Assembly (NCBI GenBank): GCA_937890005.1
Contig: CALBZA010000034.1
Location: 40,767 to 104,766, forward strand
Direction of reading: 5' to 3'
DNA from: an uncultured Verrucomicrobia subdivision 3 bacterium
GTDB taxonomy: Bacteria > Verrucomicrobiota > Verrucomicrobiia > Limisphaerales > DASXHY01
DNA length: 64,000 nt
The notes below the pieces were generated by a model. The model was not told where the DNA came from, did no database searches, and saw only the letters and a list, made by a program, of their open reading frames with translations. Each line of letters opens with the position of its first letter. Positions within the stretch are counted from its first letter, which is position 1. The position numbers and the translations under genes are program-made. Positions 1-7,086 of the stretch are shown one piece after another.

Positions 1-487
1 CAAACTTCTCCCGCTGCTCGTACGTCTCGTTCCACTGATCCACATGATGCCCCAGTTCGTGCATCAGGACGTCGCGAAGATAGAAATCTTCCAGCCAGGT
101 GAGGCTGGCCCGACCGAACCGATAGGCGTGCAGAAAAATGCAGCGTCGCCAGTAATGGCCCACAAATCCGTTGTCACCGTCCCAGCTTTTCAACTGCTTC
201 ATTGTGCCTGACAGAATGAATACAACCCGTAAATCCTTCAAAAACTCCTGCGGACAACTTCGCAGCTGCGCCTCCACCTGACCCGCGCGGCAGGGTCGGA
301 TAAAGCCGTTGAGAACCGGCAGTTCGATGATCTTGGGAAAGGAGGGATGTTTGGCGATTTTGGAATCAAAACGCTTCCAAACTGCCTTGATTTCCAAAGA
401 CCAGGGCCTGTACGCAGCCCAATTAGTGAACTTGATCCTGGAATAGGCGTTGGACCGTGGACCTGAACTGCCGTGGTGTGCGTGCAT
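1..487 (-). CDS. Hypothetical protein with HELGHH metallopeptidase-like motif (3' end missing)
   Basis: The reading frame is open from the ATG at 487 down to the window edge, about 162 codons, so the C-terminus lies outside. The visible part is rich in aromatic and basic residues and contains MHELGHHVDQWNE near residue 145. That is an HExxH-like zinc-binding signature in which the usual spacing is kept (His-Glu-Leu-Gly-His). It therefore may be a small zinc metallopeptidase, or a SprT/ImmA-type domain protein, but no complete family can be recognised. It has no signal peptide. It runs in the same direction as the HNH gene upstream, with a gap of about 75 bp. The start is the first ATG in the frame and is not backed by a strong ribosome binding site. 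Confidence 0.6.
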   Translation of the reverse strand, partial: MHAHHGSSGPRSNAYSRIKFTNWAAYRPWSLEIKAVWKRFDSKIAKHPSFPKIIELPVLNGFIRPCRAGQVEAQLRSCPQEFLKDLRVVFILSGTMKQLKSWDGDNGFVGHYWRRCIFLHAYRFGRASLTWLEDFYLRDVLMHELGHHVDQWNETYEQREKF

Positions 488-562
488 GGTGAACTTCCAA
501 TTGAAAAGTAAGTATCCATTCCATGAGGAGCGAGCACAGATGCTCGCTCCTCACTGATTCCA

Positions 563-1186
563 TCAGTCGCCAAGGAACAGCCTCCACTCAGCTACGCCGT
601 GGGTGTTGCGAATGAGCGCGGTCACCGGCAGTTCCTTCGGCGCACGCGGGACGCTGAGCAACTTCAGGCCGGCTTCGTGCGGCAAACGGTTGCCCTTGCG
701 GGCGTTCACATCCTTGCTCGACCACACGAGGTTTTCCCACGTGTCCGCACCGCCGCGCGACCGGGGCAAAACGTGGTCGAGGCTGCCTTCCTCCGGTTTG
801 AGCAACCGGCCGGTGTATTGGCAGCGATTGCCGTCGCGCTCGCGAATCGTCCGCCCACAGAGCTTCGGGCGCTTCTTTGGCACCTTGTTGAAGTTCACTG
901 CCACAATCACGGTCGGCACACGAATCGGGCCGCGAACGGTGCACACGAGATTGTCGCCATCACGAATCGGCAGCGTGATCCACTCGTCCCACGTCACCGG
1001 GCGCAAACCGTGCGCATGGCCGATCCCGTCCAATTCAATGTCGAGCGCAGCGGCCACTTTGGTGGCCATCATGCAGAACGCCTCTTGCGGCGTGTGCACA
1101 TTGATCGCCTGCCAGTTGCGGTTGAGCACCAGCACAATCGTCTTGTTCAGTATGTCGCTCATAAAGTGTTTGCGCATGGCCGCCAT
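563..1186 (-). CDS. HNH endonuclease
   Basis: This is a cytoplasmic HNH nuclease of about 200 residues. The C-terminal half carries the beta-beta-alpha metal site: Gly-Asn-Arg-Cys-Gln-Tyr, then LDHVLPRSRGGADTWENLVW, then KDVNARKGNR. It has the DHV-P-x-SRGG core and the N-A-R-K-G-x-R tail typical of the stand-alone HNH_5 family. The N-terminal ~100 residues start with a VLNRNWQAINV motif that often precedes this nuclease in Planctomycetes and Verrucomicrobia. No cysteine zinc ribbon is obvious beyond the single Cys near the core. Three in-frame ATGs are close together (1186, 1177, 1162). The last gives MSDILNKTIVLVLNRNW, which matches the conserved domain best, so the true start may be 1162. 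The biological role is unknown; no methylase partner is nearby. Confidence 0.85.
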   Translation of the reverse strand: MAAMRKHFMSDILNKTIVLVLNRNWQAINVHTPQEAFCMMATKVAAALDIELDGIGHAHGLRPVTWDEWITLPIRDGDNLVCTVRGPIRVPTVIVAVNFNKVPKKRPKLCGRTIRERDGNRCQYTGRLLKPEEGSLDHVLPRSRGGADTWENLVWSSKDVNARKGNRLPHEAGLKLLSVPRAPKELPVTALIRNTHGVAEWRLFLGD

Positions 1187-1209
1187 TCACATTGCGAGCG
1201 TTCCCGCGT

Positions 1210-1231
1210 GAGGTGTTTGTTCTTTATTGAA
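1210..1231 (+). repeat. 22-bp sequence shared with 3707-3728 (inverted)
   Basis: GAGGTGTTTGTTCTTTATTG plus AA here is the exact reverse complement of 3707-3728. Here it lies just upstream of the HNH gene on the minus strand; the other copy overlaps the stop codon of the decayed four-helix-bundle gene. It could be a repeat end or a regulatory site. Confidence 0.5.
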
Positions 1232-1253
1232 AATTCGCGTCGCGAATACCCCT

Positions 1254-1323
1254 GTAGCAGTAAACGTAAGTCCGCTCCGAATTCACGCGGGATGAAAATG
1301 AGCCGACTCACGTCGTCTGCTAC
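1254..1323 (+). repeat. 70-bp palindromic repeat element, intergenic copy
   Basis: The element starts GTAGCAGTAAACGTAAGTCC and ends GAGCCGACTCACGTCGTCTGCTAC. Its ends are imperfect inverted repeats (GTAGCAG...CTGCTAC) about 24 bp long. A second copy with the same length and the same arm layout lies inside the RtcB-family gene at 1871-1940. This copy sits in the 280-bp gap between the RtcB and HNH genes. No transposase is encoded, so it resembles a REP- or MITE-like unit. Confidence 0.75.
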
Positions 1324-1380
1324 AGAGGGAAGAGGAGTTTGTGATGATCGAAGTAAAGGTGTGCGGTTGATGGCTGAAAT

Positions 1381-1420
1381 CATGGAGTTGTCTGCTCGCA
1401 GGCAGACATTAACTCCGTGA
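1381..1420 (-). terminator. Hairpin downstream of the RtcB-family gene
   Basis: On the minus strand GGAGTT-AAT-GTCTGC-CTGCGA-GCAGAC-AACTCC can fold into an interrupted stem of 6 plus 6 bp about 50 bp after the RtcB stop codon. Only a weak T stretch follows, so termination is possible but not certain. Confidence 0.4.
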
Positions 1421-1467
1421 TCTCAACGCCTCCCTGGCGTCGGTCCAATTCGGACCATCACGACACG

Positions 1468-2670
1468 CTAGCGGCGAAGCTTGCGTGTCTTGTAAGTGAG
1501 CAGCGGCTGGAGTTTGGCGATGACCGAGACAAGGTCGGCATCAACGAGATCCTGAATCACTGCTTCAATGTTTTTGTAAGCGGCAGGCGCTTCTTCGTAG
1601 AGCAGGTCGCGATCTTCGCAGATCACCCGGCTTCCGAGCGGCGTCTGAACCAGCTCCAATGCGCCGAAGCGTTCGCGCATGCGCAGACGTCCCGCCGAGC
1701 GGGACCACTTGCGACCGGCGCCGTGAGCGAGCGACCACGCGTGACTGGCGCCATCGCCGATTGGCTTCACGATATAACTCAACGAACCGCGTGAACCGGG
1801 GATGACGACGAACTCACTCTCGGCATCAACTGCGCCCTTGCGGTGAATCCATCGAGGCTTTTCCACATCGGTAGCAGCGGACGTGAGTCCGATCCATTCC
1901 TGCCGTGGAAAAGTTTGAGCCGATTCACATCGGCTGCTACATGCCAGACGAGTGATGCTGTTGTGGCAACCGTCCCAGACGCATTCCGCTTCCGTACCGA
2001 TTGCGGCGACGAAACGTCGGGCAATCAGTTCGCGATTGGCCCTGGCCCAACGGACAGCGAAGTCGTGACCGCGCAGATACTCCTCCGCAGCGTCCGATTC
2101 CGTCGCCACTCCGTTCGCGCAGTGCTCAGCGATGTGCGCACGGAAGACGGATTCACCCAATCCACGCGAGCCGCTGTGAACGAGTGCAACGATCTGTTGC
2201 CTGCCGATTCCGATTTTCGCGAACGCGTCGGCATCGACGATCTTCTCAATCGCCTGCAACTCGGCGAAGTGATTGCCGCCACCGATCGTTCCCATTGCCG
2301 AATCGGACGCGGTCGATTCGAGATCGCGTTCAGCGAGGAAGTCGCTCACGTCTTCGTCCCAGGGATGTTCAAGGTTGAAGCGCAGTTGCGTCCAGTGATC
2401 CAGCTTCACGTCGCGGCGGACGAGGTCCATTTTGAACAACGCCATACCGCAACCGATGTCGCCACCGATGAGGTGCGGATAAATGACGCCTTCAGTCACG
2501 AACGCGGCACCGACCGGCGAGCCTTTGCCCGGGTGCAAGTCAGGGAAGCCGGCGGCCAGTTGGATGCCGTCCAACTTTGAAGTGGCATAGAGTTGGCGCA
2601 CCGCTTCACCTTCGATCCAGCTTTGGGCCGAGGCGAAAAGACGCACCTGGGTTTCAGTCATGGTGTTCAT
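1468..2670 (-). CDS. rtcB: RtcB-family RNA ligase with in-frame palindromic-element insertion
   Basis: RtcB enzymes join RNA 2',3'-cyclic phosphate or 3'-phosphate ends to 5'-OH ends, using GTP and manganese. The family hallmarks are present in order: LHPGKGSPVGAAF, HLIGGDIGCGM with the metal-binding Asp/Cys, GGGNHFAELQ, ALVHSGSRGLG, CHNSITR, WIHRKGA, VIPGSRGSLSYIV, and SLAHGAGRKWSR containing the His that is guanylylated. All catalytic signatures are intact, so the protein should be active. Between CHNSITR and WIHRKGA lie about 26 extra residues (about 244-269). They are encoded by the palindromic repeat 1871-1940 and its edges, and other RtcB proteins lack them. The start at 2670 follows an AAGGA; an upstream in-frame ATG at 2736 would add 22 residues unlike RtcB. 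The short form of the family (about 370-380 residues without the insert) suggests the RtcB2-like branch. Confidence 0.9.
   Translation of the reverse strand: MNTMTETQVRLFASAQSWIEGEAVRQLYATSKLDGIQLAAGFPDLHPGKGSPVGAAFVTEGVIYPHLIGGDIGCGMALFKMDLVRRDVKLDHWTQLRFNLEHPWDEDVSDFLAERDLESTASDSAMGTIGGGNHFAELQAIEKIVDADAFAKIGIGRQQIVALVHSGSRGLGESVFRAHIAEHCANGVATESDAAEEYLRGHDFAVRWARANRELIARRFVAAIGTEAECVWDGCHNSITRLACSSRCESAQTFPRQEWIGLTSAATDVEKPRWIHRKGAVDAESEFVVIPGSRGSLSYIVKPIGDGASHAWSLAHGAGRKWSRSAGRLRMRERFGALELVQTPLGSRVICEDRDLLYEEAPAAYKNIEAVIQDLVDADLVSVIAKLQPLLTYKTRKLRR
1871..1940 (-). repeat. 70-bp palindromic repeat element inside the RtcB-family gene
   Basis: GTAGCAGCGGACGTGAGTCC ... TTGAGCCGATTCACATCGGCTGCTAC has the same length and the same inverted ends as the intergenic copy at 1254-1323. 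On the coding strand it is read through without stop or frameshift. It adds about 26 residues (CSSRCESAQTF...GLTSAATDV) between two conserved RtcB motifs. Confidence 0.85.
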
Positions 2671-2729
2671 GTTTCCTTGTGAGCCCGCCAAAGCGGGATT
2701 GGTTGTGGTTGGTCCCCGAGATTGGTATC

Positions 2730-2985
2730 GCGCCAACGTCTCAGTGGCTTCAGCGCTGCGCTAGTCCGCCTCAGCTACTCGGGGGGCGGACAAAGCTCCA
2801 AATTCCAAGAACCAAGCTCCAAAGAACCTCCAACATCCAACTTCGAGCATTGGTGGCGTTCGCGTCGCCTGTTTGGCGCTTGATGTTTCTTTGGAGCCTG
2901 GAGTTTGGAATTTGGAACTTCCGAAGATTGGTTATCCCGCGCGGGAACGATCCTCGATCTTCGGTTATCGACCAGGCGCTCTGCG
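2730..2985 (+). repeat. 256-bp direct repeat, copy A
   Basis: This begins GCGCCAACGTCTCAGTGGCT and ends CGACCAGGCGCTCTGCG. Copy B at 3147-3402 is the same length and differs at only a handful of positions. The middle has inverted 'text-like' tracts: AAATTCCAAGAACCAAGCTC on one side and TTTGGAGCCTGGAGTTTGGA on the other, which can form a long imperfect hairpin. No coding content is recognised. Confidence 0.9.
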
Positions 2986-3146
2986 ATTGAGGTGCGGGAC
3001 AATGTTGATTTGTCGTTTCACTCCGAAGCGCACCGGACCAAAGCTGAATCGCAGCTTGGTCGGGCAGATGCGGAAGACACGGCCGGGTTTGTAGCTCCTG
3101 CGAAGGAGCAGCTGGCTTTGGTAACGGGGAACGGACTTCAGGGATT

Positions 3147-3402
3147 GCGCCAACGTCTCAGTGGCTTCAGCGCTGCGCTAATCTGCCTCAGCTACTCGGG
3201 GGGCGGACAAAGCTCCAAATTTCAAGAACCAAGCTCCAAAGAACCTCCAACATCCAACTTCGAGCATTGGTGGCGTCCGCGTCGCCTGTTTGGTGCTTGA
3301 TGTTTCTTTGGAGCCTGGAGTTTGGAATTTGGAACTTCCGAAGATTGGTTATCCCGCGCGGGAACGCTCCTCGATCTTCGGTTATCGACCAGGCGCTCTG
3401 CG
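3147..3402 (+). repeat. 256-bp direct repeat, copy B
   Basis: This is the second copy of the unit at 2730-2985, offset by 417 bp with 161 bp of unrelated sequence between. Its right edge (3402) is exactly where similarity to a four-helix-bundle protein begins at 3404, so the duplication or insertion probably removed the 5' part of that gene. Confidence 0.9.
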
Positions 3403-3403
3403 C

Positions 3404-3714
3404 CTGCCAAGTGGTGAAACCGGCAGGATTCTCAAGTGACAACTCCTTCGCGCCGGCACTTCGGTTGGTGCCAACTACCGCGCGGTTTGCCGTACGAAAT
3501 CCAAACCGACATTCATTTCAAAAATGGGTGATGTGCTCGAAGATCGGACGAATGCGCCTATTGGATCGAACTGTTGTTGGAGGCGCGGAAAACCGATGAA
3601 GCCTCTGCGATAGCAGACGATGCTTCGTGTTCGCCATTCGAATTCTTCGAAGAAAAACAGGAGAATGGATTGAGGAGATGCAACTGGCATTCCTCAATCT
3701 TCACTCTTCAATAA
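3404..3714 (+). pseudogene. Decayed four-helix-bundle protein (23S rRNA intervening-sequence protein family)
   Basis: Translation in the frame starting at 3404 gives LPSGETGRILK, then a TGA stop at 3437-3439, then QLLRAGTSVGANYRAVCRTK and SKPTFISKMGDVLE. After a one-base frameshift near 3541 it continues SDECAYWIELLLEARKTDEA to a TAA at 3712. The LLR-GTSVGANYRA...F-KM--VLEE-DE--YWIELL pattern is the signature of the four-helix-bundle family first found inside 23S rRNA intervening sequences. The gene has no start, one in-frame stop and one frameshift, and its 5' end is lost at the edge of repeat copy B, so it is a pseudogene. The normal function of the family is unclear. Confidence 0.8.
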
Positions 3715-3728
3715 AGAACAAACACCTC
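3707..3728 (-). repeat. 22-bp sequence shared with 1210-1231 (inverted)
   Basis: The reverse complement is identical over 22 bp to 1210-1231. It covers the stop codon of the decayed four-helix-bundle gene. Confidence 0.5.
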
Positions 3729-4002
3729 TTGCCAGCTTGCGCTGCCAACCCGCGGTTTCACGGCGGCTGTTTCAGTGTTTGGGGGCACACCTCCTCCGAA
3801 GCCCTTGAATTGTAAAAGCGTTTCAAATCGTTTCGGCGCGCGTCTTTGCCCCGCGTGGACACACCACATCGGTGGAACGTCAGTTCGTTCCTGCACCTGA
3901 ATTCGTTTGGCACCGTCAGACATCATCAAGACGTCGTTCTCTGTTCCTTCACAGTTGGTTCACCTTTCGTCACTGCCATTTCACCGTCAGTTTCCGGGCA
4001 AC
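3715..4002. other. Gap without recognisable gene
   Basis: Between the decayed gene and the terminator at 4003 only short unconvincing frames are open, such as a 73-residue minus-strand frame at 3708-3929. No domain, repeat or RNA was recognised. Confidence 0.5.
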
Positions 4003-4037
4003 AAAAAACCCTGCTTACTTTGCGGTAAGCAGGGTTT
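4003..4037 (-). terminator. Intrinsic terminator (minus strand)
   Basis: AAACCCTGCTTAC and GTAAGCAGGGTTT form a perfect 13-bp stem with a 6-nt loop. On the minus strand it is followed by TTTTTT. It lies 20 bp after the stop of the small frame at 4058-4339, and should end transcription of the operon that starts near 11126. Confidence 0.9.
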
Positions 4038-4057
4038 AGAAATCCTCTTTCGATTCT

Positions 4058-4339
4058 CTAGCCGCTTACCTCCAGTTTATCCAAACGCACTTCGGGCATA
4101 TTATTCCCTCCATAGGATTTGGATGCTCCAAGGTTGAACACACAACCTTGATTGAACCGGCCGTGACGGGTCGCTTTTGCGACGCCGCTGGCGCGGAACG
4201 AAATCCTGGTTGTCATGTTGATGTGGTTTCTCATCGAATGTGCCGAGACGAATACTACAAATGCGCGGTTACAGTCCACTGATACTTCGTGGGGGTAATA
4301 AATTTTGAATTCAAATATCCGAATCCATTGATGATTCAT
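4058..4339 (-). CDS. Hypothetical protein, possibly a C-terminal remnant
   Basis: This frame encodes about 93 residues and ends GGNNMPEVRLDKLEVSG, which reads like the last strands of a beta-sandwich domain of a secreted carbohydrate-active protein. The N-terminal third is unlike a normal start: it has no signal peptide and no ribosome binding site, and the open frame runs further upstream without a clear start. It is followed directly by a strong terminator, so it may be the preserved tail of a lost gene rather than an intact small gene. The function is unknown. Confidence 0.35.
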   Translation of the reverse strand: MNHQWIRIFEFKIYYPHEVSVDCNRAFVVFVSAHSMRNHINMTTRISFRASGVAKATRHGRFNQGCVFNLGASKSYGGNNMPEVRLDKLEVSG

Positions 4340-4460
4340 ACGACGGTAGCAAAGGATGAACCGTGGATGAATGAACCCCGTGGCATGCTTTAGGACCGGC
4401 GTGACACTTGCGAAGCAACGGAATGAACCGCGAAGGTTCTCTGAAAAGACTCGGACAACT

Positions 4461-7085
4461 TCAAGGGATGTTCACAGAAATCCGTTGGGAAAATTGACTG
4501 GGATCGGTTCCGTCCGCTCGGATGCGATAATGGTAGATGACGTCGCCGGGGACGGAATCGAGATAGGCCGTGTCTGTTCCCACGTTGGCGATGACCGATT
4601 CATCGCCGTTGGCTTTGGATCGAAGCACCTGATAGTTGGTGGCTCGTGGTGCGGGTGTCCAGGTCAGGTGGACCTGTCCGTTCCCGGCGACGGCACGCAA
4701 AGACAAGGGTCGCAGGAACACAATGTCTTTCGCGGGTATTGTTGTCGGGCTTCGAGTGATCCAGTTGAGATAGTTGGGTGGCGCAACGCCATTGATCGTG
4801 TTTCCAAGGCACGCCACCATGCCTGCGTTCTCCAGATTCAAGACCCGTTTCTGATTCCGAACGGTGAGCGTGTTGTTGAAATACCACGAAATCTCCCGGG
4901 CATTGCTCGGCCGCACCCAACCACGATCGAAGGTGTTATCAGCAAACAGCAGATTGCGCGTCGCGCGCCGACCGCTCTCGTATCCAGCCGTGATGATTTC
5001 GCCGTTGTCGGAACTGCCGCGGAAATAGTTTCGCCGGAAGATCATGTCCGCCGGCACGGGCCCTTCGGTTTTCGCCTCGGCATGAATCCATAAATAGACG
5101 TCATCAAAGCGATTGTCCTCCACCAGGATTGGCGTGCGCTGTCGCCAGGAGGAACGTCCGGCATCGCCGCGATAGGTCTGGCATCGCCGGATGATGGAGC
5201 CCCGGTTTGCCAGTTGCTCGTTGTAAAGATGATCGTCGGTGGCGAGACCGGGGATCGCGCGGTCCAGTTCGATGCGATAGGTTCCGCCCGATTCCGTCAG
5301 GCGGTTGATCCGGGCGCTGCCCTTCGTTTCGCCGTTGAGCCGCTGGGCTGCGATCCAATCGCCCGCCTTCCATGTGGAACCCTCGACGCCTGTTTCGCTG
5401 ACCGTGATCAGAAGCGGATTGGTGGCGTTGATGGAGCGGACCAGGCCCCACATCGTGGTGAGGTTGAACAGGTCGTCCTGCATCGCCCAGCCATCGAAAT
5501 CGCAGTTCTCCCAGATCGGGCCGTAGCGGTTGTTCTTGATATGAAACCCGTCGCGCCAGCTGACGAAACGTTCCAAGCTTCCCGGCGGGACACGCATGTC
5601 CACGTTGTCGAAACGGATCGGCCCGGTGTTGCCGTAGGCGAGAAAAATGAACTCCGGCGCATGGCGGACGACGACGTCTTGGAACAGGATCCGGCTGCTC
5701 TCCTTGATCTTGACGACGAAATTGCCCTGCTGGCCGAAGCCGGGATTCGCGATGATCAATCCGGCCGCCCGCGTGCCGACGTTCGAAACGATGTTCTCTG
5801 ACTGCCTTTGCGCGGTGACCCGCAGGACCCGATCCGCGGTTCGCGCCGCATCGATCGGTTTGATCGTCTTGATCCAGAAGTGCGAGACGTATTGGCCGAA
5901 TGTGTGGCCGAAAACCCACGTGCGCGAATTGTCCGTCGTCGCGACGTCATCCACCTTCGGCATCGCGTAATTGGTCCAGACGCGAATGTCCACGGTGTGG
6001 GCCGCGGGATCGAATCCCACGATGTCCGCCTGGAAATAGGGCAGGGGATCGTAAACGATGGTGAAGCCTTCAATCGTCACGTTCTCAGCCCGGACAATGT
6101 TTGCAAATTGTTTGGGGGCGAGGATGGATAGCGTCGCGCCGTTGCCGCGAAGGTGAATGTTTTTCAGCCGGCTGAGTTCCACGGCAAAGTTCCCGGCAAA
6201 GGTGGCGACGCGATACGTCTTCGCGCCGTCGAAATCGACGACACACGGCGCGCCCGATTGAGCCGCGGCGGCGATGGCGGCGCGGATTTTTGGACCGTCA
6301 TCCGAAACGCCGTCGCCCGCAGCGCCAAACGTCGCCACGTTCAGGACGCGGGTGGATTCGTCGAACCAGGGCGTGGCCCGGGCGATTTCAAAATTCCACG
6401 TGAACGCGTCGCCGGTGTCATCGCCGCGCGGACCGATCGCAACCTGGATCACGTCGTTTTTCTCGAGCGGCCCGATCTCGCCGTCGAACGTTCCGTGCTG
6501 TCCCGGTTCGAACACGCGCGTGAACTGTCGGTTCCCGTTGACCAGAACCATGATTTCAACTCCGTCGGTGGAATAGGGGCTGACTTCGAGAAAGCTTTGT
6601 CCGATCTGGTAAGGGCCGGGGAGGGGCACCTGATAATTGGCGATGGCGTAGCGGCTGACTGTTCCGTAGCGACCGGCTTTCCCGGCATGTCCGCCGCGCG
6701 CATCCAGTCGCAGCCGCCCTGCCGCCGGATCCTCGTTGGGCGAAGTTGCTGGAACAAAAGAGTCGCCAACCCGAATCAGCTGGCGGTGCGCGGTTCTGGA
6801 ATCGATGCGACCGCTGCCGGAGTTTTCAATGGGTTTGGCGGGCGACCATTCGATCGGCGCGTTCCAGGTGAAGAACCAGCCATTCGTCTGCGCGGAAGTT
6901 CCGTTGAACGCGTTGCTATAACGCGTGGTGAGGAGTGGAGTGTTGACAGGAACTCCGCGAGTTTCTTGAACCGGTTGAGCGGATGCGGGAATCGCGGTCA
7001 GGAAGATTCCGAGGACTACGGCCGCGGCGGAAATGTTTCCGGTGAAGTTTGCGACGGCTCGGGCGGATGCGACGGAGAACGGCAT
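4461..7085 (-). CDS. Secreted right-handed beta-helix protein with C-terminal FN3 domain
   Basis: This 874-residue protein begins with a signal peptide ending near ASA-QP at residue 36. After an N-terminal beta-sandwich region, LNVATFGAAGDGVSDDGPKI around residue 250 is the classic entry of the pectate-lyase-3 type parallel beta-helix. Coils continue to about residue 780, including RDGFHIKNNRYGPIWENCDF and MQDDLFNLTT. The 'GFH-K-NR-GPI-ENC-F-----DD--N' pattern resembles GH110-type alpha-galactosidases, so it may be a glycoside hydrolase rather than a lyase. The last ~90 residues are fibronectin type III-like (VHLTWTPAPRATNYQVLRS). It is the last gene of an operon: its start is 1 bp from the GH26 stop. 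The substrate is unknown but is probably a plant or algal polysaccharide. Confidence 0.8.
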   Translation of the reverse strand: MPFSVASARAVANFTGNISAAAVVLGIFLTAIPASAQPVQETRGVPVNTPLLTTRYSNAFNGTSAQTNGWFFTWNAPIEWSPAKPIENSGSGRIDSRTAHRQLIRVGDSFVPATSPNEDPAAGRLRLDARGGHAGKAGRYGTVSRYAIANYQVPLPGPYQIGQSFLEVSPYSTDGVEIMVLVNGNRQFTRVFEPGQHGTFDGEIGPLEKNDVIQVAIGPRGDDTGDAFTWNFEIARATPWFDESTRVLNVATFGAAGDGVSDDGPKIRAAIAAAAQSGAPCVVDFDGAKTYRVATFAGNFAVELSRLKNIHLRGNGATLSILAPKQFANIVRAENVTIEGFTIVYDPLPYFQADIVGFDPAAHTVDIRVWTNYAMPKVDDVATTDNSRTWVFGHTFGQYVSHFWIKTIKPIDAARTADRVLRVTAQRQSENIVSNVGTRAAGLIIANPGFGQQGNFVVKIKESSRILFQDVVVRHAPEFIFLAYGNTGPIRFDNVDMRVPPGSLERFVSWRDGFHIKNNRYGPIWENCDFDGWAMQDDLFNLTTMWGLVRSINATNPLLITVSETGVEGSTWKAGDWIAAQRLNGETKGSARINRLTESGGTYRIELDRAIPGLATDDHLYNEQLANRGSIIRRCQTYRGDAGRSSWRQRTPILVEDNRFDDVYLWIHAEAKTEGPVPADMIFRRNYFRGSSDNGEIITAGYESGRRATRNLLFADNTFDRGWVRPSNAREISWYFNNTLTVRNQKRVLNLENAGMVACLGNTINGVAPPNYLNWITRSPTTIPAKDIVFLRPLSLRAVAGNGQVHLTWTPAPRATNYQVLRSKANGDESVIANVGTDTAYLDSVPGDVIYHYRIRADGTDPSQFSQRISVNIP

Positions 7086-7086
7086 T

